Assembly: GCA_026416975.1 (NCBI GenBank)
Contig: JAOAEC010000002.1
Location: 1 to 50,325, forward strand
Reading direction: 5' to 3'
DNA: 50,325 nt
Source: Patescibacteria group bacterium
GTDB lineage: Bacteria > Patescibacteriota > Microgenomatia > UBA1406 > GWC2-37-13
Numbering within the stretch: the first letter of the stretch is position 1; the number at the start of each line of letters is the position of its first letter. The translations under genes were made by a program, and so were the position numbers. The notes under the pieces were generated by a model. It saw nothing but the letters and a program-made list of their open reading frames with translations, did not search any database and was not told the DNA's origin. Below are positions 8,026 to 16,045 of this stretch, in pieces.

Positions 8026-9951
8026 ATGATAAAAAAATTAACCAATTTTTTTTTAATAAATTTTCTTATTTTTGTTTTTTTATTTTTTTGTTTTTCAGTT
8101 TTCGCTGAGGAGGTTAAAGAGGTTCAGAGAATAGTTTGTCTAAAATCAATTAGATGTGATCAAAAAAATGCTGTTTGCTCAGGAAAAGGAAAAGCAGTTC
8201 ATCGAGCAAAATTAATTCCAGATTCAATTCAACCTCTTCTAAATAATGAAACATATATTATTGTTTGTGTAGGACTAGGGGCAGAACAGATTTGCACGAC
8301 AGGAAATAAAGAAACAGATATTCGTGTTTATGGACAAGATCAAAAAGATTTAATGAATAATAAAAATTTGAATTATCAATTTCAAGGTTTGTTTTCTGCT
8401 GATGGAACAACATCCTTAAACAATCCAATTATTTTTCATCAACCAGATTTTAAAGAGGTTGGTGGTTGGTTGGAATGGCAAGATTCTACTAATGTAAGTA
8501 AAGAGAGAAAATTTTTTGCCTTAAACTATTATGATAAAAACAACCTACCAGAAGGAAATGATAAAGCATTAAAGCAAGGAACGATTAATTTTGATATTGT
8601 AGAAAAAGATTGTGTATCAGTTCGTTGGGATCCTTATGGAGTGGTTTTTGATAGTCAAACATTAGAGCCGGTTTTAGGAGCGGAAGTAAGTCTATGGAAA
8701 AAAAAAGGCAATGACTTTATTTTAGTAAATAAGAACGATATTCTAGGCGGTAATATTATTAATCCACAGATCACTTTAGAAGATGGTCAATTTAGCTTTG
8801 TCGTTCCCGATGATGATTATAAACTGATTGTTTCTTATAACAACTATCGTTTTCCTAATCAAGGCGAACCTCATCCCAATTGGCAAAAAATTTATTCTGA
8901 TCTTTATCCGAATAAAACCGGTGAGGTGATTTATCAACGAGGAAATATTATTCATCGGGATATTCCCATTGATCCTCTTGGTGCTAGTATTCAAAGAGAA
9001 CCAAACCTCATGGAATCTTTTTATAGCAGTCGCCCCTTAAAAAAAGAGATTGTAATTGAAGGAAGAGTTTCTCATCCATTGACAAAAATTATTGCTTATT
9101 CTCAAAAAATGATTAATGGTCAGTTTAACCAATTGGTTCGCTATCGACAATTAAAACAAATTATTACTGATGAAAAAGGAAGGTTTAATTTGGTTATTGA
9201 TCAAACAGATTTTGAAAAAAATAAAGAGTTTATTGAGGTTTTTGGTGAGTTGGTTTTAGAAAAAACCGACCTGAGACAATTATCAGAAAACAAAACTAAT
9301 AATTGGTGGTTGAGATTAATCTCTTTTTTTCTACCAAAAAAAATTTATGCCCAGATGAGCAGTATAAGGTTTGAACCAATTTTAAGTTATATAGAGGGTT
9401 ATGCTTATGATACTAATCACAAGGTAATTCCTAATGCGACCGTAGGTGTTTATTTAAAATTTTCCAATAAGCCTTATTATGAAACCAAAGCTGATGAAAA
9501 AGGTTATTTTAAAATCTCTTCCGAACACCTTCCTTTTATGGCTTATGAATTAAGATATAATACACTTACAGGAAAAGTTTATAAAAGCTCAACCTTAAAA
9601 TTTATTAACGACAATCAAGATTATCTAGTAAACAATAATATTAATTTATATACCAGTAAAAACGAAAAAGAACAAATTCAACCAACACCTTCTTCAATAT
9701 TAACAACAATTAGTCAGTGGAAAGTCTCAGGTCAAGGGACTTTAGAAAGAAAAAAAACACCATCAACTTTTTTATCAACAAAAAAACCATTAGTTAAAAA
9801 TACTGAAAAAGGAAATATCGTATCTAACACTAATAACAATTATTTAATTGCCATTTTAGGAATAATTGTTTTTCTTATTACCGGAGTAGCGGGTTTGCTA
9901 ATTTTTTATCTTAAGAGAAAAAAAGAAACAGAGATTTCTTCAACAATCTAA
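8026..9951 (+). CDS. Large extracytoplasmic protein with carboxypeptidase-regulatory-like domains and C-terminal anchor
   Basis: An exported protein of unknown role. It has a signal peptide at residues 1-27 and one C-terminal helix at about 605-630 followed by RKKE, so nearly all of it faces outside. Two segments resemble carboxypeptidase regulatory-like beta-sandwiches: VVFDSQTLEPVLGAEVSLW (about residue 205) and YAYDTNHKVIPNATVGVYLK (about 457), each ending in a DGQFSF or EKGYFKI strand. The N-terminal 60 residues contain four Cys. It is divergent from the cohesin-like/VirB6-like operon and similar proteins often accompany CPR VirB6-like genes, so a shared envelope apparatus is plausible. 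No catalytic motif is visible. Confidence 0.6.
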   Translation: MIKKLTNFFLINFLIFVFLFFCFSVFAEEVKEVQRIVCLKSIRCDQKNAVCSGKGKAVHRAKLIPDSIQPLLNNETYIIVCVGLGAEQICTTGNKETDIRVYGQDQKDLMNNKNLNYQFQGLFSADGTTSLNNPIIFHQPDFKEVGGWLEWQDSTNVSKERKFFALNYYDKNNLPEGNDKALKQGTINFDIVEKDCVSVRWDPYGVVFDSQTLEPVLGAEVSLWKKKGNDFILVNKNDILGGNIINPQITLEDGQFSFVVPDDDYKLIVSYNNYRFPNQGEPHPNWQKIYSDLYPNKTGEVIYQRGNIIHRDIPIDPLGASIQREPNLMESFYSSRPLKKEIVIEGRVSHPLTKIIAYSQKMINGQFNQLVRYRQLKQIITDEKGRFNLVIDQTDFEKNKEFIEVFGELVLEKTDLRQLSENKTNNWWLRLISFFLPKKIYAQMSSIRFEPILSYIEGYAYDTNHKVIPNATVGVYLKFSNKPYYETKADEKGYFKISSEHLPFMAYELRYNTLTGKVYKSSTLKFINDNQDYLVNNNINLYTSKNEKEQIQPTPSSILTTISQWKVSGQGTLERKKTPSTFLSTKKPLVKNTEKGNIVSNTNNNYLIAILGIIVFLITGVAGLLIFYLKRKKETEISSTI

Positions 9952-10013
9952 AATCTTTTTTATGTTGCTTATACTCTACAGACAAAAAAGATAAATCTTT
10001 CTAAAATTTTTTT

Positions 10014-11534
10014 ATGCTAGCCAAGGTTTTTTCTGGTGCCACGGTTGGTTTGGACGGTGTTTTAATTGAGGTTGAAGTAGATGTGGCAGAAAAAGGTTTT
10101 CCAAACTTAACCATTGTTGGTTTGCCAAGTAAGGCGATTGATGAGGCCAAAGACAGAGTCAGAACCGCTATTATCAACACCTCATTTGAGATGCCTGATT
10201 GCCGGATTACGGTTAATTTGGCGCCGGCTGATTTACCAAAAGAAGGCTCAGCCTTTGATCTGCCAATTGCGGTGGGGATTTTGGCAGCGGCTGGTTTGGT
10301 GAAAAAAGAAAGTTTAGAAAACAGTCTTTTTTTGGGCGAGTTGTCTTTAGAGGGAAGATTAAGAAAAGTGAATGGAGTGATTGCTATTGGTTTTTTAGCA
10401 AAAAAATTAGGGATTAAAAAATTATTTTTACCAGAAGGAAATGCTAAAGAAGCCAGCTTAATTGATGATTTAGAGATCTATCCGGTTAATTGTTTGGCTG
10501 ATTTGATTTTTCATTTAAATCAACAAAAATTAATCGCGCCTTTTCCTAAAATAAATTTAGAAGAGATTTTGACCGAGGAAAAATATGAATTTGATTTTGT
10601 TGATATTAAAGGCCAAGAAATGGCAAAAAGGACGATGATAATCGCGGCGGCTGGTTTTCATAATCTTCATTTAAAAGGACCGCCAGGCACCGGAAAAACA
10701 ATGCTTTCTCGGGCCTTTCCTTCAATTCTGCCGCCTTTGGAAAAAGAGGAGATTTTGGAGGTATCAAAGATTTACTCGGTTGCTGGTCAACTTTCAGAAA
10801 AATTTTTTATCAGCTCTCGGCCATTTCGCGCTCCTCATCATACCATTTCCCGCATTGGTTTAATTGGTGGTGGCACTAATCCAACACCAGGTGAGATTTC
10901 TTTAGCTCATCGAGGGGTTTTGTTTTTGGACGAGTTTCCTGAATTCCCCCATTCGGTTTTAGAAGCATTGCGTCAACCTTTAGAAGATGGCAAAGTGACA
11001 ATTTCCCGCGCTTCCGGTAGCTTAACCTTTCCTTCCCGATTTTTGCTTTTGGCTGCTTCCAATCCTTGCCCTTGTGGTTATTTAGGTCATCCGAAAAAAA
11101 CCTGTTGTTGTTTGCCCGGAGCGATTTTAAAATACAAAAAAAGACTCTCCGGACCGCTTTTAGAGAGAATTGATCTTCATATTGATGTTCCACCGGTTGA
11201 GGAGGAAAAATTGATTAGTTATCAATCAGGGGTTGAGAGTAAAAAAATTAGAGAAAAGGTAATAGAAGCAAGAGAAAGACAGAAAAAAAGATTTAAAGGT
11301 TTAAAGATTAGAACTAACGCTGAGATGGGTTCGGCTGAGGTAAAAAAGTTTTGCCAGTTAACCAATGAGGCGATTGATCTTTTAAAACAAGCAATTTCCC
11401 ATCTTTCTTTGTCAGCTCGTTCTTATTTTAAAACGATTAAAATAGCTCAGACAATCGCCGATTTAGAAAAAGAAGAAAAAATCCAAACCTCTTTTATTGC
11501 CGAAGCTCTTCAATATCGAGAAAAAGAAGGTTAG
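10014..11534 (+). CDS. comM: ComM/YifB-family Mg-chelatase-like AAA+ ATPase
   Basis: ComM homologues are hexameric helicases that promote branch migration when incoming single-stranded DNA is integrated during natural transformation. The start MLAKVFSGATVGLDGVLIEVEVD and the ChlI-like N-terminal domain (VGLPSKAIDEAKDRV) are diagnostic. The ATPase core shows Walker A GPPGTGKTM, Walker B LFLDEFPEF and the sensor segment LLAASNPCPCG. A cysteine cluster (GHPKKTCCC) is typical. The length of 506 residues is normal. DprA is encoded 2.1 kb downstream, which supports a DNA-uptake context. Confidence 0.94.
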   Translation: MLAKVFSGATVGLDGVLIEVEVDVAEKGFPNLTIVGLPSKAIDEAKDRVRTAIINTSFEMPDCRITVNLAPADLPKEGSAFDLPIAVGILAAAGLVKKESLENSLFLGELSLEGRLRKVNGVIAIGFLAKKLGIKKLFLPEGNAKEASLIDDLEIYPVNCLADLIFHLNQQKLIAPFPKINLEEILTEEKYEFDFVDIKGQEMAKRTMIIAAAGFHNLHLKGPPGTGKTMLSRAFPSILPPLEKEEILEVSKIYSVAGQLSEKFFISSRPFRAPHHTISRIGLIGGGTNPTPGEISLAHRGVLFLDEFPEFPHSVLEALRQPLEDGKVTISRASGSLTFPSRFLLLAASNPCPCGYLGHPKKTCCCLPGAILKYKKRLSGPLLERIDLHIDVPPVEEEKLISYQSGVESKKIREKVIEARERQKKRFKGLKIRTNAEMGSAEVKKFCQLTNEAIDLLKQAISHLSLSARSYFKTIKIAQTIADLEKEEKIQTSFIAEALQYREKEG

Positions 11535-11561
11535 GTTTTAATTTTTTTAAATCTTCCTTTA

Positions 11562-11590
11562 TTGACAACAGCTTTTGTTATTTATATAAT
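11562..11590 (+). promoter_or_regulatory. Consensus sigma-70-type promoter of the tRNA(CAU) gene
   Basis: TTGACA (11562-11567), exactly 17 bp spacer and TATAAT (11585-11590), 12 nt before the mature tRNA 5' end. This is the best-matching promoter in the window and serves as a reference for the others. Confidence 0.85.
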
Positions 11591-11602
11591 TTATTTTATA
11601 TT

Positions 11603-11672
11603 TACGGGGTAGTGTACGGTGGCACAGGAGGCTCATAATCTCCTAGACTAGGTTCAACTCCTAGCCCCGTAA
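11603..11672 (+). tRNA. tRNA with CAU anticodon (Met or Ile2)
   Basis: The cloverleaf folds by hand: acceptor TACGGGG/CCCCGTA, D stem GTGT/GCAC with a short 6-nt loop, anticodon stem GGAGG/TCTCC around CTCATAA (anticodon 11634-11636), 4-nt variable region, and T stem CTAGG/CCTAG around TTCAACT. Discriminator A; CCA is not encoded. The paired first position and the lack of three consecutive G-C pairs at the base of the anticodon stem argue against initiator tRNA. Elongator Met and lysidine-modified Ile2 cannot be told apart by eye. The D loop is unusually small. Confidence 0.88.
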
Positions 11673-11755
11673 CATTAAGATAAATTAATAATTTTTATTT
11701 TTGTTTTTGAGATAGTTTTTATTTTCTAATATTAATGACTTTTTTGAGATAAAAA

Positions 11756-12685
11756 ATGACCAGCCTTCTTCTTTCAGTAATCATTCCTGTTTACAATGAG
11801 GAAGAGAACATAAAACCTCTTCTTAAACGATTAATACCGATAATTAAAAACTATCGTTATGAAGTTATCTTTGTTGATGATGGCTCAAAAGACAAAACTG
11901 CGGCAATGGTTAAAAAAGAAGCGAAAACAAATAAAAACATTAAATTGGTTTCTTTTTGGCGTAATTTTGGTCATCAGCAGGCCCTAACCGCCGGCTATCA
12001 ATTTGCTTTAGGCGATTGCGTCGTTAGTTTGGACGCGGATTTACAAGATCCGCCGGAGATTATTTCCCAAATGATAGAAAAATGGCAAAAAGGAGCAAAA
12101 ATTGTTTATGCTAAAAGAAAAAAGCGGGAAGTAGACAGTTTTTTTAAAAAGATGACCGCTAAGTTTTTTTATAAACTAATTAATTTTTTGTCAGATACGC
12201 CGATTCCCGAGGACATTGGTGATTTTAGGCTTTTAGATAGAGAGGTAGTTGATTTTTTAAACAAACTACCTGAGCGATTAAGATTTCTGCGGGGGTTAGT
12301 GGCTTGGCCGGGTTTTCCCTCAGATTTTGTTTATTTTGAGAGGGAAAAAAGATATGCTGGTATGACTCATTATCCTTTATCAAAGATGATTAACTTTGCT
12401 GTGGAAGGAATTGTTTCTTTTTCTACCAAACCCTTGCGGGTGGCCAGTTATTTGGGTTTTCTTGCTTCTTTTTTTGGTTTTTTGGGGATTGTTTACGCGA
12501 TTTTGGGAAAGATTTTTCTTCCTCGTTATTGGGTGACTGGTTGGACCGCTCTTTTTACCGGGATTATGTTTTTGGGCGGAATTCAACTTTTAACCATTGG
12601 AATGATTGGTGAGTACTTAGGTAAAATATATAAAGAGATTCAAAACCGACCGCCATTTTTAGTTAAGGAAAAGATAAATCTATGA
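11756..12685 (+). CDS. GT2 glycosyltransferase, GtrB/DPM1-like, with two C-terminal helices
   Basis: Likely transfers a sugar from a nucleotide donor to polyprenyl phosphate at the inner membrane face, supplying GT-C enzymes. The GT-A core runs from SVIIPVYNEEENI through FVDDGSKD to the DXD-containing SLDADLQDPPEII. The acceptor-side motif is EDIGDFRLLDR. Two hydrophobic helices (about residues 225-250 and 258-285) anchor the C-terminus, as in GtrB/ArnC/YfdH proteins. The length of 309 residues is typical. The stop overlaps the next small gene by ATGA. The PIG-V-like enzyme at 643-1788 is a possible consumer of its product (inference). Confidence 0.9.
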   Translation: MTSLLLSVIIPVYNEEENIKPLLKRLIPIIKNYRYEVIFVDDGSKDKTAAMVKKEAKTNKNIKLVSFWRNFGHQQALTAGYQFALGDCVVSLDADLQDPPEIISQMIEKWQKGAKIVYAKRKKREVDSFFKKMTAKFFYKLINFLSDTPIPEDIGDFRLLDREVVDFLNKLPERLRFLRGLVAWPGFPSDFVYFEREKRYAGMTHYPLSKMINFAVEGIVSFSTKPLRVASYLGFLASFFGFLGIVYAILGKIFLPRYWVTGWTALFTGIMFLGGIQLLTIGMIGEYLGKIYKEIQNRPPFLVKEKINL

Positions 12686-12837
12686 AAACTTTGGGAACAA
12701 TCTTAATCGCTATTGGTTTAGCTCTGTTTGTTTTTTTGGGAATAAACTTTTTTAAAGAAAAAAATAAATTAAAATCTCCCATTCCTCAAGACGAAGGAGT
12801 AAAGGTAATCTTTTTGACACCAGTGCCAGAAAGATAA
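12682..12837 (+). CDS. Small single-helix membrane protein (51 aa)
   Basis: Too short for the ORF track but well supported. Its ATG overlaps the GT2 stop (ATGA), implying coupled translation. The product has one hydrophobic helix (residues 4-23) followed by a basic FKEKNKLK stretch and a short tail ending FLTPVPER. No function is recognised. Placement suggests a small partner of the glycosyltransferase. It ends just before the convergent pilin-like gene. Confidence 0.55.
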   Translation: MKTLGTILIAIGLALFVFLGINFFKEKNKLKSPIPQDEGVKVIFLTPVPER

Positions 12838-12841
12838 TTTT

Positions 12842-13213
12842 TTATTCTCCAATCTGAAAATGAAAAAGAGGACAGTCATCACCCAACTTTCCAAAAGCTA
12901 AAAAGCAGATAATGTTTAAGATAAGATAAGAGCTGATAAAAAGAAAAAAACCAATCAAAGCCATCTTTAAAGTCCCTTGGGCCTTTTTAATCTTATCAGG
13001 ATTACCAAAAGAGGTAAGATAATTAAAACTTCCCATTACAAAAAATAAAAAAAGAACCAAAACAATAAAGGTAGAAGATATAGTAATGATATTGCCAAAA
13101 ACAATTTCCAAACATTTAAGAGTGGGAACACCGTCAACTAAACAGCAGGTTGTAGGATCGTTAGGATTTCGACACCATTCATTAAGAGAAGCGGCTAAGA
13201 CTGAAAAAAACAT
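12842..13213 (-). CDS. VirB2/TrbC-like two-helix small membrane protein
   Basis: Probable pilin-like subunit of a type IV secretion-type apparatus. After a short hydrophobic start and a Cys-rich segment (WCRNPNDPTTCC) come two helices (about residues 42-66 and 83-107). They are separated by the loop FGNPDKIKKAQGTLK. This helix-GxxDxxKKAQ-helix plan is shared with the adjacent upstream gene and with CPR TrbC/VirB2-like proteins. It lies 14 nt downstream of that gene in the same direction, so the two are co-transcribed. The assignment rests on architecture and context rather than strong sequence motifs. Confidence 0.6.
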   Translation of the reverse strand: MFFSVLAASLNEWCRNPNDPTTCCLVDGVPTLKCLEIVFGNIITISSTFIVLVLFLFFVMGSFNYLTSFGNPDKIKKAQGTLKMALIGFFLFISSYLILNIICFLAFGKLGDDCPLFHFQIGE

Positions 13214-13227
13214 ATTTTTTTATAAAA

Positions 13228-13635
13228 TTATTGGAGACCTGGTGTTGGCGCTACTTTCAACAAACTTCCAAATTGAAGCTTACAAGTAAGTCCTAAACAC
13301 ACGGTTTGATTAAATATTACTTGTTCAATTAAAACAATAATTGCCAACACTAAGACCAAAACAATTAAACCAATAACAGCCGCTTGAATTTTATCTTGAG
13401 CTTTTTTAACAGCATCTTTCTCTCCACTAGAAGTAATCCAACCAAAAGCGCCTAAAATAAGATAGATCAAAGCGGCTAAGCCAGCGATAATAAAGAAAAG
13501 TCTAATGGCATAACCTATAATGTCAGCTAAAGAAGGAATTTTAAAACCAATTTGTACATCAGTATTTGAAGAAACAGGAGCAGCTAAAACACTATTAATT
13601 AAAAAGAGGTTAAGTTTTTCAAAGCGTTTTTTCAT
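13228..13635 (-). CDS. VirB2/TrbC-like two-helix small membrane protein
   Basis: Paralogue and operon partner of the 12842-13213 gene. Two helices (about residues 40-68 and 85-110) flank the polar loop SSGEKDAVKKAQDKIQ, and the N-terminus looks like a signal segment (FLINSVLAAPVSS). Such proteins are described as pilin-like and often accompany VirB6/VirB4 homologues in CPR genomes. A consensus promoter sits just upstream. It is divergent from dprA across about 50 bp. ComM and DprA on either side are consistent with a DNA-uptake role, but nothing here proves one. Confidence 0.65.
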   Translation of the reverse strand: MKKRFEKLNLFLINSVLAAPVSSNTDVQIGFKIPSLADIIGYAIRLFFIIAGLAALIYLILGAFGWITSSGEKDAVKKAQDKIQAAVIGLIVLVLVLAIIVLIEQVIFNQTVCLGLTCKLQFGSLLKVAPTPGLQ

Positions 13636-13644
13636 ATAATATAA

Positions 13645-13673
13645 AATATAAACATTTTTAATATATTTGTCAA
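13645..13673 (-). promoter_or_regulatory. Promoter of the pilin-like operon
   Basis: On the minus strand: TTGACA (13668-13673), 17 bp spacer and TATATT (13645-13650), with the ATG only 9 nt further on. This predicts a strong promoter and an almost leaderless transcript. Confidence 0.7.
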
Positions 13674-13688
13674 GACTAATTTTTTTAA

Positions 13689-14777
13689 ATGAATGAGGAG
13701 TTTTATTATTTAGCTTTTTCCTGGTTTTTAGGAATTGGGCCGATGAGATTTAGCGCTTTGGTTAACGCCTTTGGTTCGGCTAAAAAAGCCTATCTAGCAG
13801 AAAAAGAGTTATTAGTAAAGATTCTTGGTCAGAAACTAACAGAAAAATTTATTCAGTTTAGAAAAAGTTTTAACCCGGAAAAAAAATGGCAGGAGCTGGA
13901 GAAAAAAAACATTAAGATTATTTCTTTAATTAGCGATTATTATCCGGAAAAACTGCGGCAGATAACCGATCCCCCCATCTGCCTTTTTGCTAAAGGAGAC
14001 ACGAATCTTTTTATCGATAAAAAAAGACCAACATTGGCGATTGTTGGCACCCGTCAACCAACCCCTTATGGCGAACAGATTGCTAAAAAGTTTTCCTCAG
14101 AGTTAACCAAAGCTGATTTTATCATTGTTTCCGGAATGGCAATTGGTATTGATACCGTCTCTCATTGGGCGGCGATTAAGAGTCAAGGAAAGACAATTGC
14201 TGTTTTAGGTTGCGGTGTTGATGTGATTTATCCGGCAGTTAATCGTCGTTTATATGGGGAAATTGTTAACGAAAAAGGAGTGGTCGTCTCTGAGTTTCCG
14301 CCAGGTCAATTAGTGGCCAAAGGTCTTTTTATTGCTCGCAACCGAATTATTGCTGGTTTGTCAGACGGCGTTTTGATTGTTGAAGGCGCTAAAGACTCCG
14401 GCGCCTTGATTACGGCTAAGTTTGCAGCAGAGCAGGGAAGAGAGGTTTTTGCGCCGCCGGCGCCCTTAACCTCAGAAATGTCTCAGGCACCAAATCTTTT
14501 GTTAAAACAAGGAGCCAAGTTGGTTACTGGAGTAGAAGACATTTTTGAAGAGTTAAATATAAAAATTATTCCTCAAAAAAAACAAGAGATTGAAAAAAAA
14601 CTCTCAGAAAAAGAAAGATTGATCTTCGCCGCTTTACAAAAAGAACCTCTTTTTATTGATGAAATTGTTTTAGCGACAGGAATGACGATTAATGAGGTAT
14701 TAAACACAGTCTCTCTTTTAGAGATAAAAAAAATTATTGAAAAAAACAGTCAGAGTAAGTATCAGATAAAGATTTAA
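13689..14777 (+). CDS. dprA: DNA-processing protein DprA
   Basis: Binds incoming single-stranded DNA and loads RecA during transformation. The N-terminal SAM/HhH-like region (about 1-70) is followed by the Rossmann-like DprA core: PTLAIVGTRQPTPYGEQIA, IIVSGMAIGIDTVSHWAA, AVLGCGVDVIYPAVN, FPPGQ, and ARNRIIAGLSDGVLIVEGAKDSGALITAKFAAEQGREVFAPP. The C-terminus (about 300-362) is a winged-helix DML1-like domain. The length of 362 residues is normal. It is monocistronic, divergent from the pilin-like operon, and followed by a terminator-like hairpin. Confidence 0.96.
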   Translation: MNEEFYYLAFSWFLGIGPMRFSALVNAFGSAKKAYLAEKELLVKILGQKLTEKFIQFRKSFNPEKKWQELEKKNIKIISLISDYYPEKLRQITDPPICLFAKGDTNLFIDKKRPTLAIVGTRQPTPYGEQIAKKFSSELTKADFIIVSGMAIGIDTVSHWAAIKSQGKTIAVLGCGVDVIYPAVNRRLYGEIVNEKGVVVSEFPPGQLVAKGLFIARNRIIAGLSDGVLIVEGAKDSGALITAKFAAEQGREVFAPPAPLTSEMSQAPNLLLKQGAKLVTGVEDIFEELNIKIIPQKKQEIEKKLSEKERLIFAALQKEPLFIDEIVLATGMTINEVLNTVSLLEIKKIIEKNSQSKYQIKI

Positions 14778-14861
14778 TTTTTGATTCTTAATAACATTTT
14801 CAACCCAATTTTAAAATTTAAAATCACAAAAAAAGATTTCTATGACAATAAAAAATTTAAA

Positions 14862-14916
14862 AAGCGTAGAATTTTGTATGCCGATCGCACCCAAAAACTC
14901 TACGCTTAGTTTTTTG
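14862..14916 (+). terminator. Long hairpin with T-run after dprA, loop carrying CGATCG
   Basis: AAGCGTAGA (14862-14870) pairs with TCTACGCTT (14899-14907), with an inner TTTTG/CAAAA extension, followed by AGTTTTTTG. It fits an intrinsic terminator for dprA. The loop TATGCCGATCGCACC closely resembles the loop of another hairpin at 26.9 kb, so the element may have a further role. Confidence 0.6.
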
Positions 14917-14941
14917 TGTTGCTAATAAAAAAACGAACAAT

Positions 14942-14947
14942 TATAAT
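14942..14947 (+). promoter_or_regulatory. -10 box placing ychF as leaderless
   Basis: TATAAT is followed by TTTCTT and then the ATG at 14954. With a usual 6-7 nt distance to the transcription start, the mRNA would begin at the start codon. Confidence 0.55.
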
Positions 14948-14953
14948 TTTCTT

Positions 14954-16015
14954 ATGTTAAAGGTTGGAATTGTTGGTTTACCTAATGCGGGCAAGTCAAC
15001 TCTTTTTAATGCTTTAGTGGTTAAACCAAAAGCTAGTACCGCTCCCTATCCTTTTACCACAATTGAGAAAAACACTGGTGCGGTTACCGTTCCTGATGAA
15101 CTGCTTTTTCAGTTGGCAAAGATAGAAAACATTAGCAAAGTAACACCAACAACGATTACCTTTATTGATATCGCCGGTTTGATTAAAGGCGCTTCTGTCG
15201 GTGAAGGTTTGGGTAATCAGTTTTTACATCATATTCGTGAGGTGGATTTAATTCTTCATTTGTTGCGGTTTTTCAAAAACCCAGACATTCCTCATATTCA
15301 TCCTCATATTGACCCGGAAGAAGACGCAGAGATTGTTAATGAAGAACTTTTGTTGGCAGATCTACAAAGCTTGGAAAAAAAAATAACCAAAGAAAAGATA
15401 ATCGCTGAGGAAAAACAAATCTTAAAAAAATTAATTGACAGTCTTAATCAGGGAAAAATGGCTTATCAGGTGGCGATTGAAGATAAAAAAAAGGATTTTT
15501 TTCAAAGCCTAAATCTTTTAACCGCTAAGAAACAACTTTATGTGGCTAATATTGATGAGAAAGATTTAAAAAATCCGCCAAAAACCTTTAAAGGCAAACC
15601 AATTCTCTCAATCTGCGCCAAGTTAGAGGCGGACTTGGCTGAATTACCTTGGGTGGAACAACAGCGATTTTTAAAAGAGTACGGGCTTTCTAAATCAGCT
15701 AAAGAAAATATTATTTTAGAAAGTTATCGGGCTTTGGAGATTATTACCTTTTACACCATTGCTAAGAGAACTGAAGCCAAGGCTTGGCCGCTGAAAAAAG
15801 GAGCAAAGGCGATTGAGGCGGCGGCCAAGATTCACACCGATTTTGCCAAACACTTTGTTAAGGTGGAGACAATTAATGCCGAGGAATTAATAAAAATCGG
15901 TTCTTGGCAAAAAGCACATCAAGAAGGAAAAATTATTTTAGCTGGCAAGGATTATTTACTCAAAGACAAGGATGTTTTAGAGTTTAAAGTGGCGATGAAA
16001 TCAAGTTTAGTTTGA
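14954..16015 (+). CDS. ychF: YchF-family GTP/ATP-binding protein
   Basis: A universally conserved Obg-family P-loop protein that binds ribosomes and prefers ATP in characterised members. G1 is VGLPNAGKSTLFNAL, switch I includes YPFTTIEKNTGAV, and G3 is DIAGLIKGASVGEGLGNQFL. A helical coiled-coil insertion follows (about 130-200). The C-terminal TGS domain begins around EIITFYTIAKRTEAKAWPLKKGAKA. The length of 353 residues is normal. The start is fixed by MLKVGIVGLPNAG and by the TATAAT 6 nt upstream, with no ribosome-binding site. Confidence 0.96.
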   Translation: MLKVGIVGLPNAGKSTLFNALVVKPKASTAPYPFTTIEKNTGAVTVPDELLFQLAKIENISKVTPTTITFIDIAGLIKGASVGEGLGNQFLHHIREVDLILHLLRFFKNPDIPHIHPHIDPEEDAEIVNEELLLADLQSLEKKITKEKIIAEEKQILKKLIDSLNQGKMAYQVAIEDKKKDFFQSLNLLTAKKQLYVANIDEKDLKNPPKTFKGKPILSICAKLEADLAELPWVEQQRFLKEYGLSKSAKENIILESYRALEIITFYTIAKRTEAKAWPLKKGAKAIEAAAKIHTDFAKHFVKVETINAEELIKIGSWQKAHQEGKIILAGKDYLLKDKDVLEFKVAMKSSLV

Positions 16016-16045
16016 TTTTGTTTTTTATTAGTTATTTTAAAAAAT

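Noticed and set aside
10876-11193. 105-aa ORF antisense to comM
   Set aside because: Overlaps the conserved AAA+ core of comM and reads as its antisense shadow.
11603-11672. Initiator tRNA-fMet
   Set aside because: The first acceptor position is paired (T-A) and the anticodon stem lacks the three consecutive G-C pairs typical of initiators.
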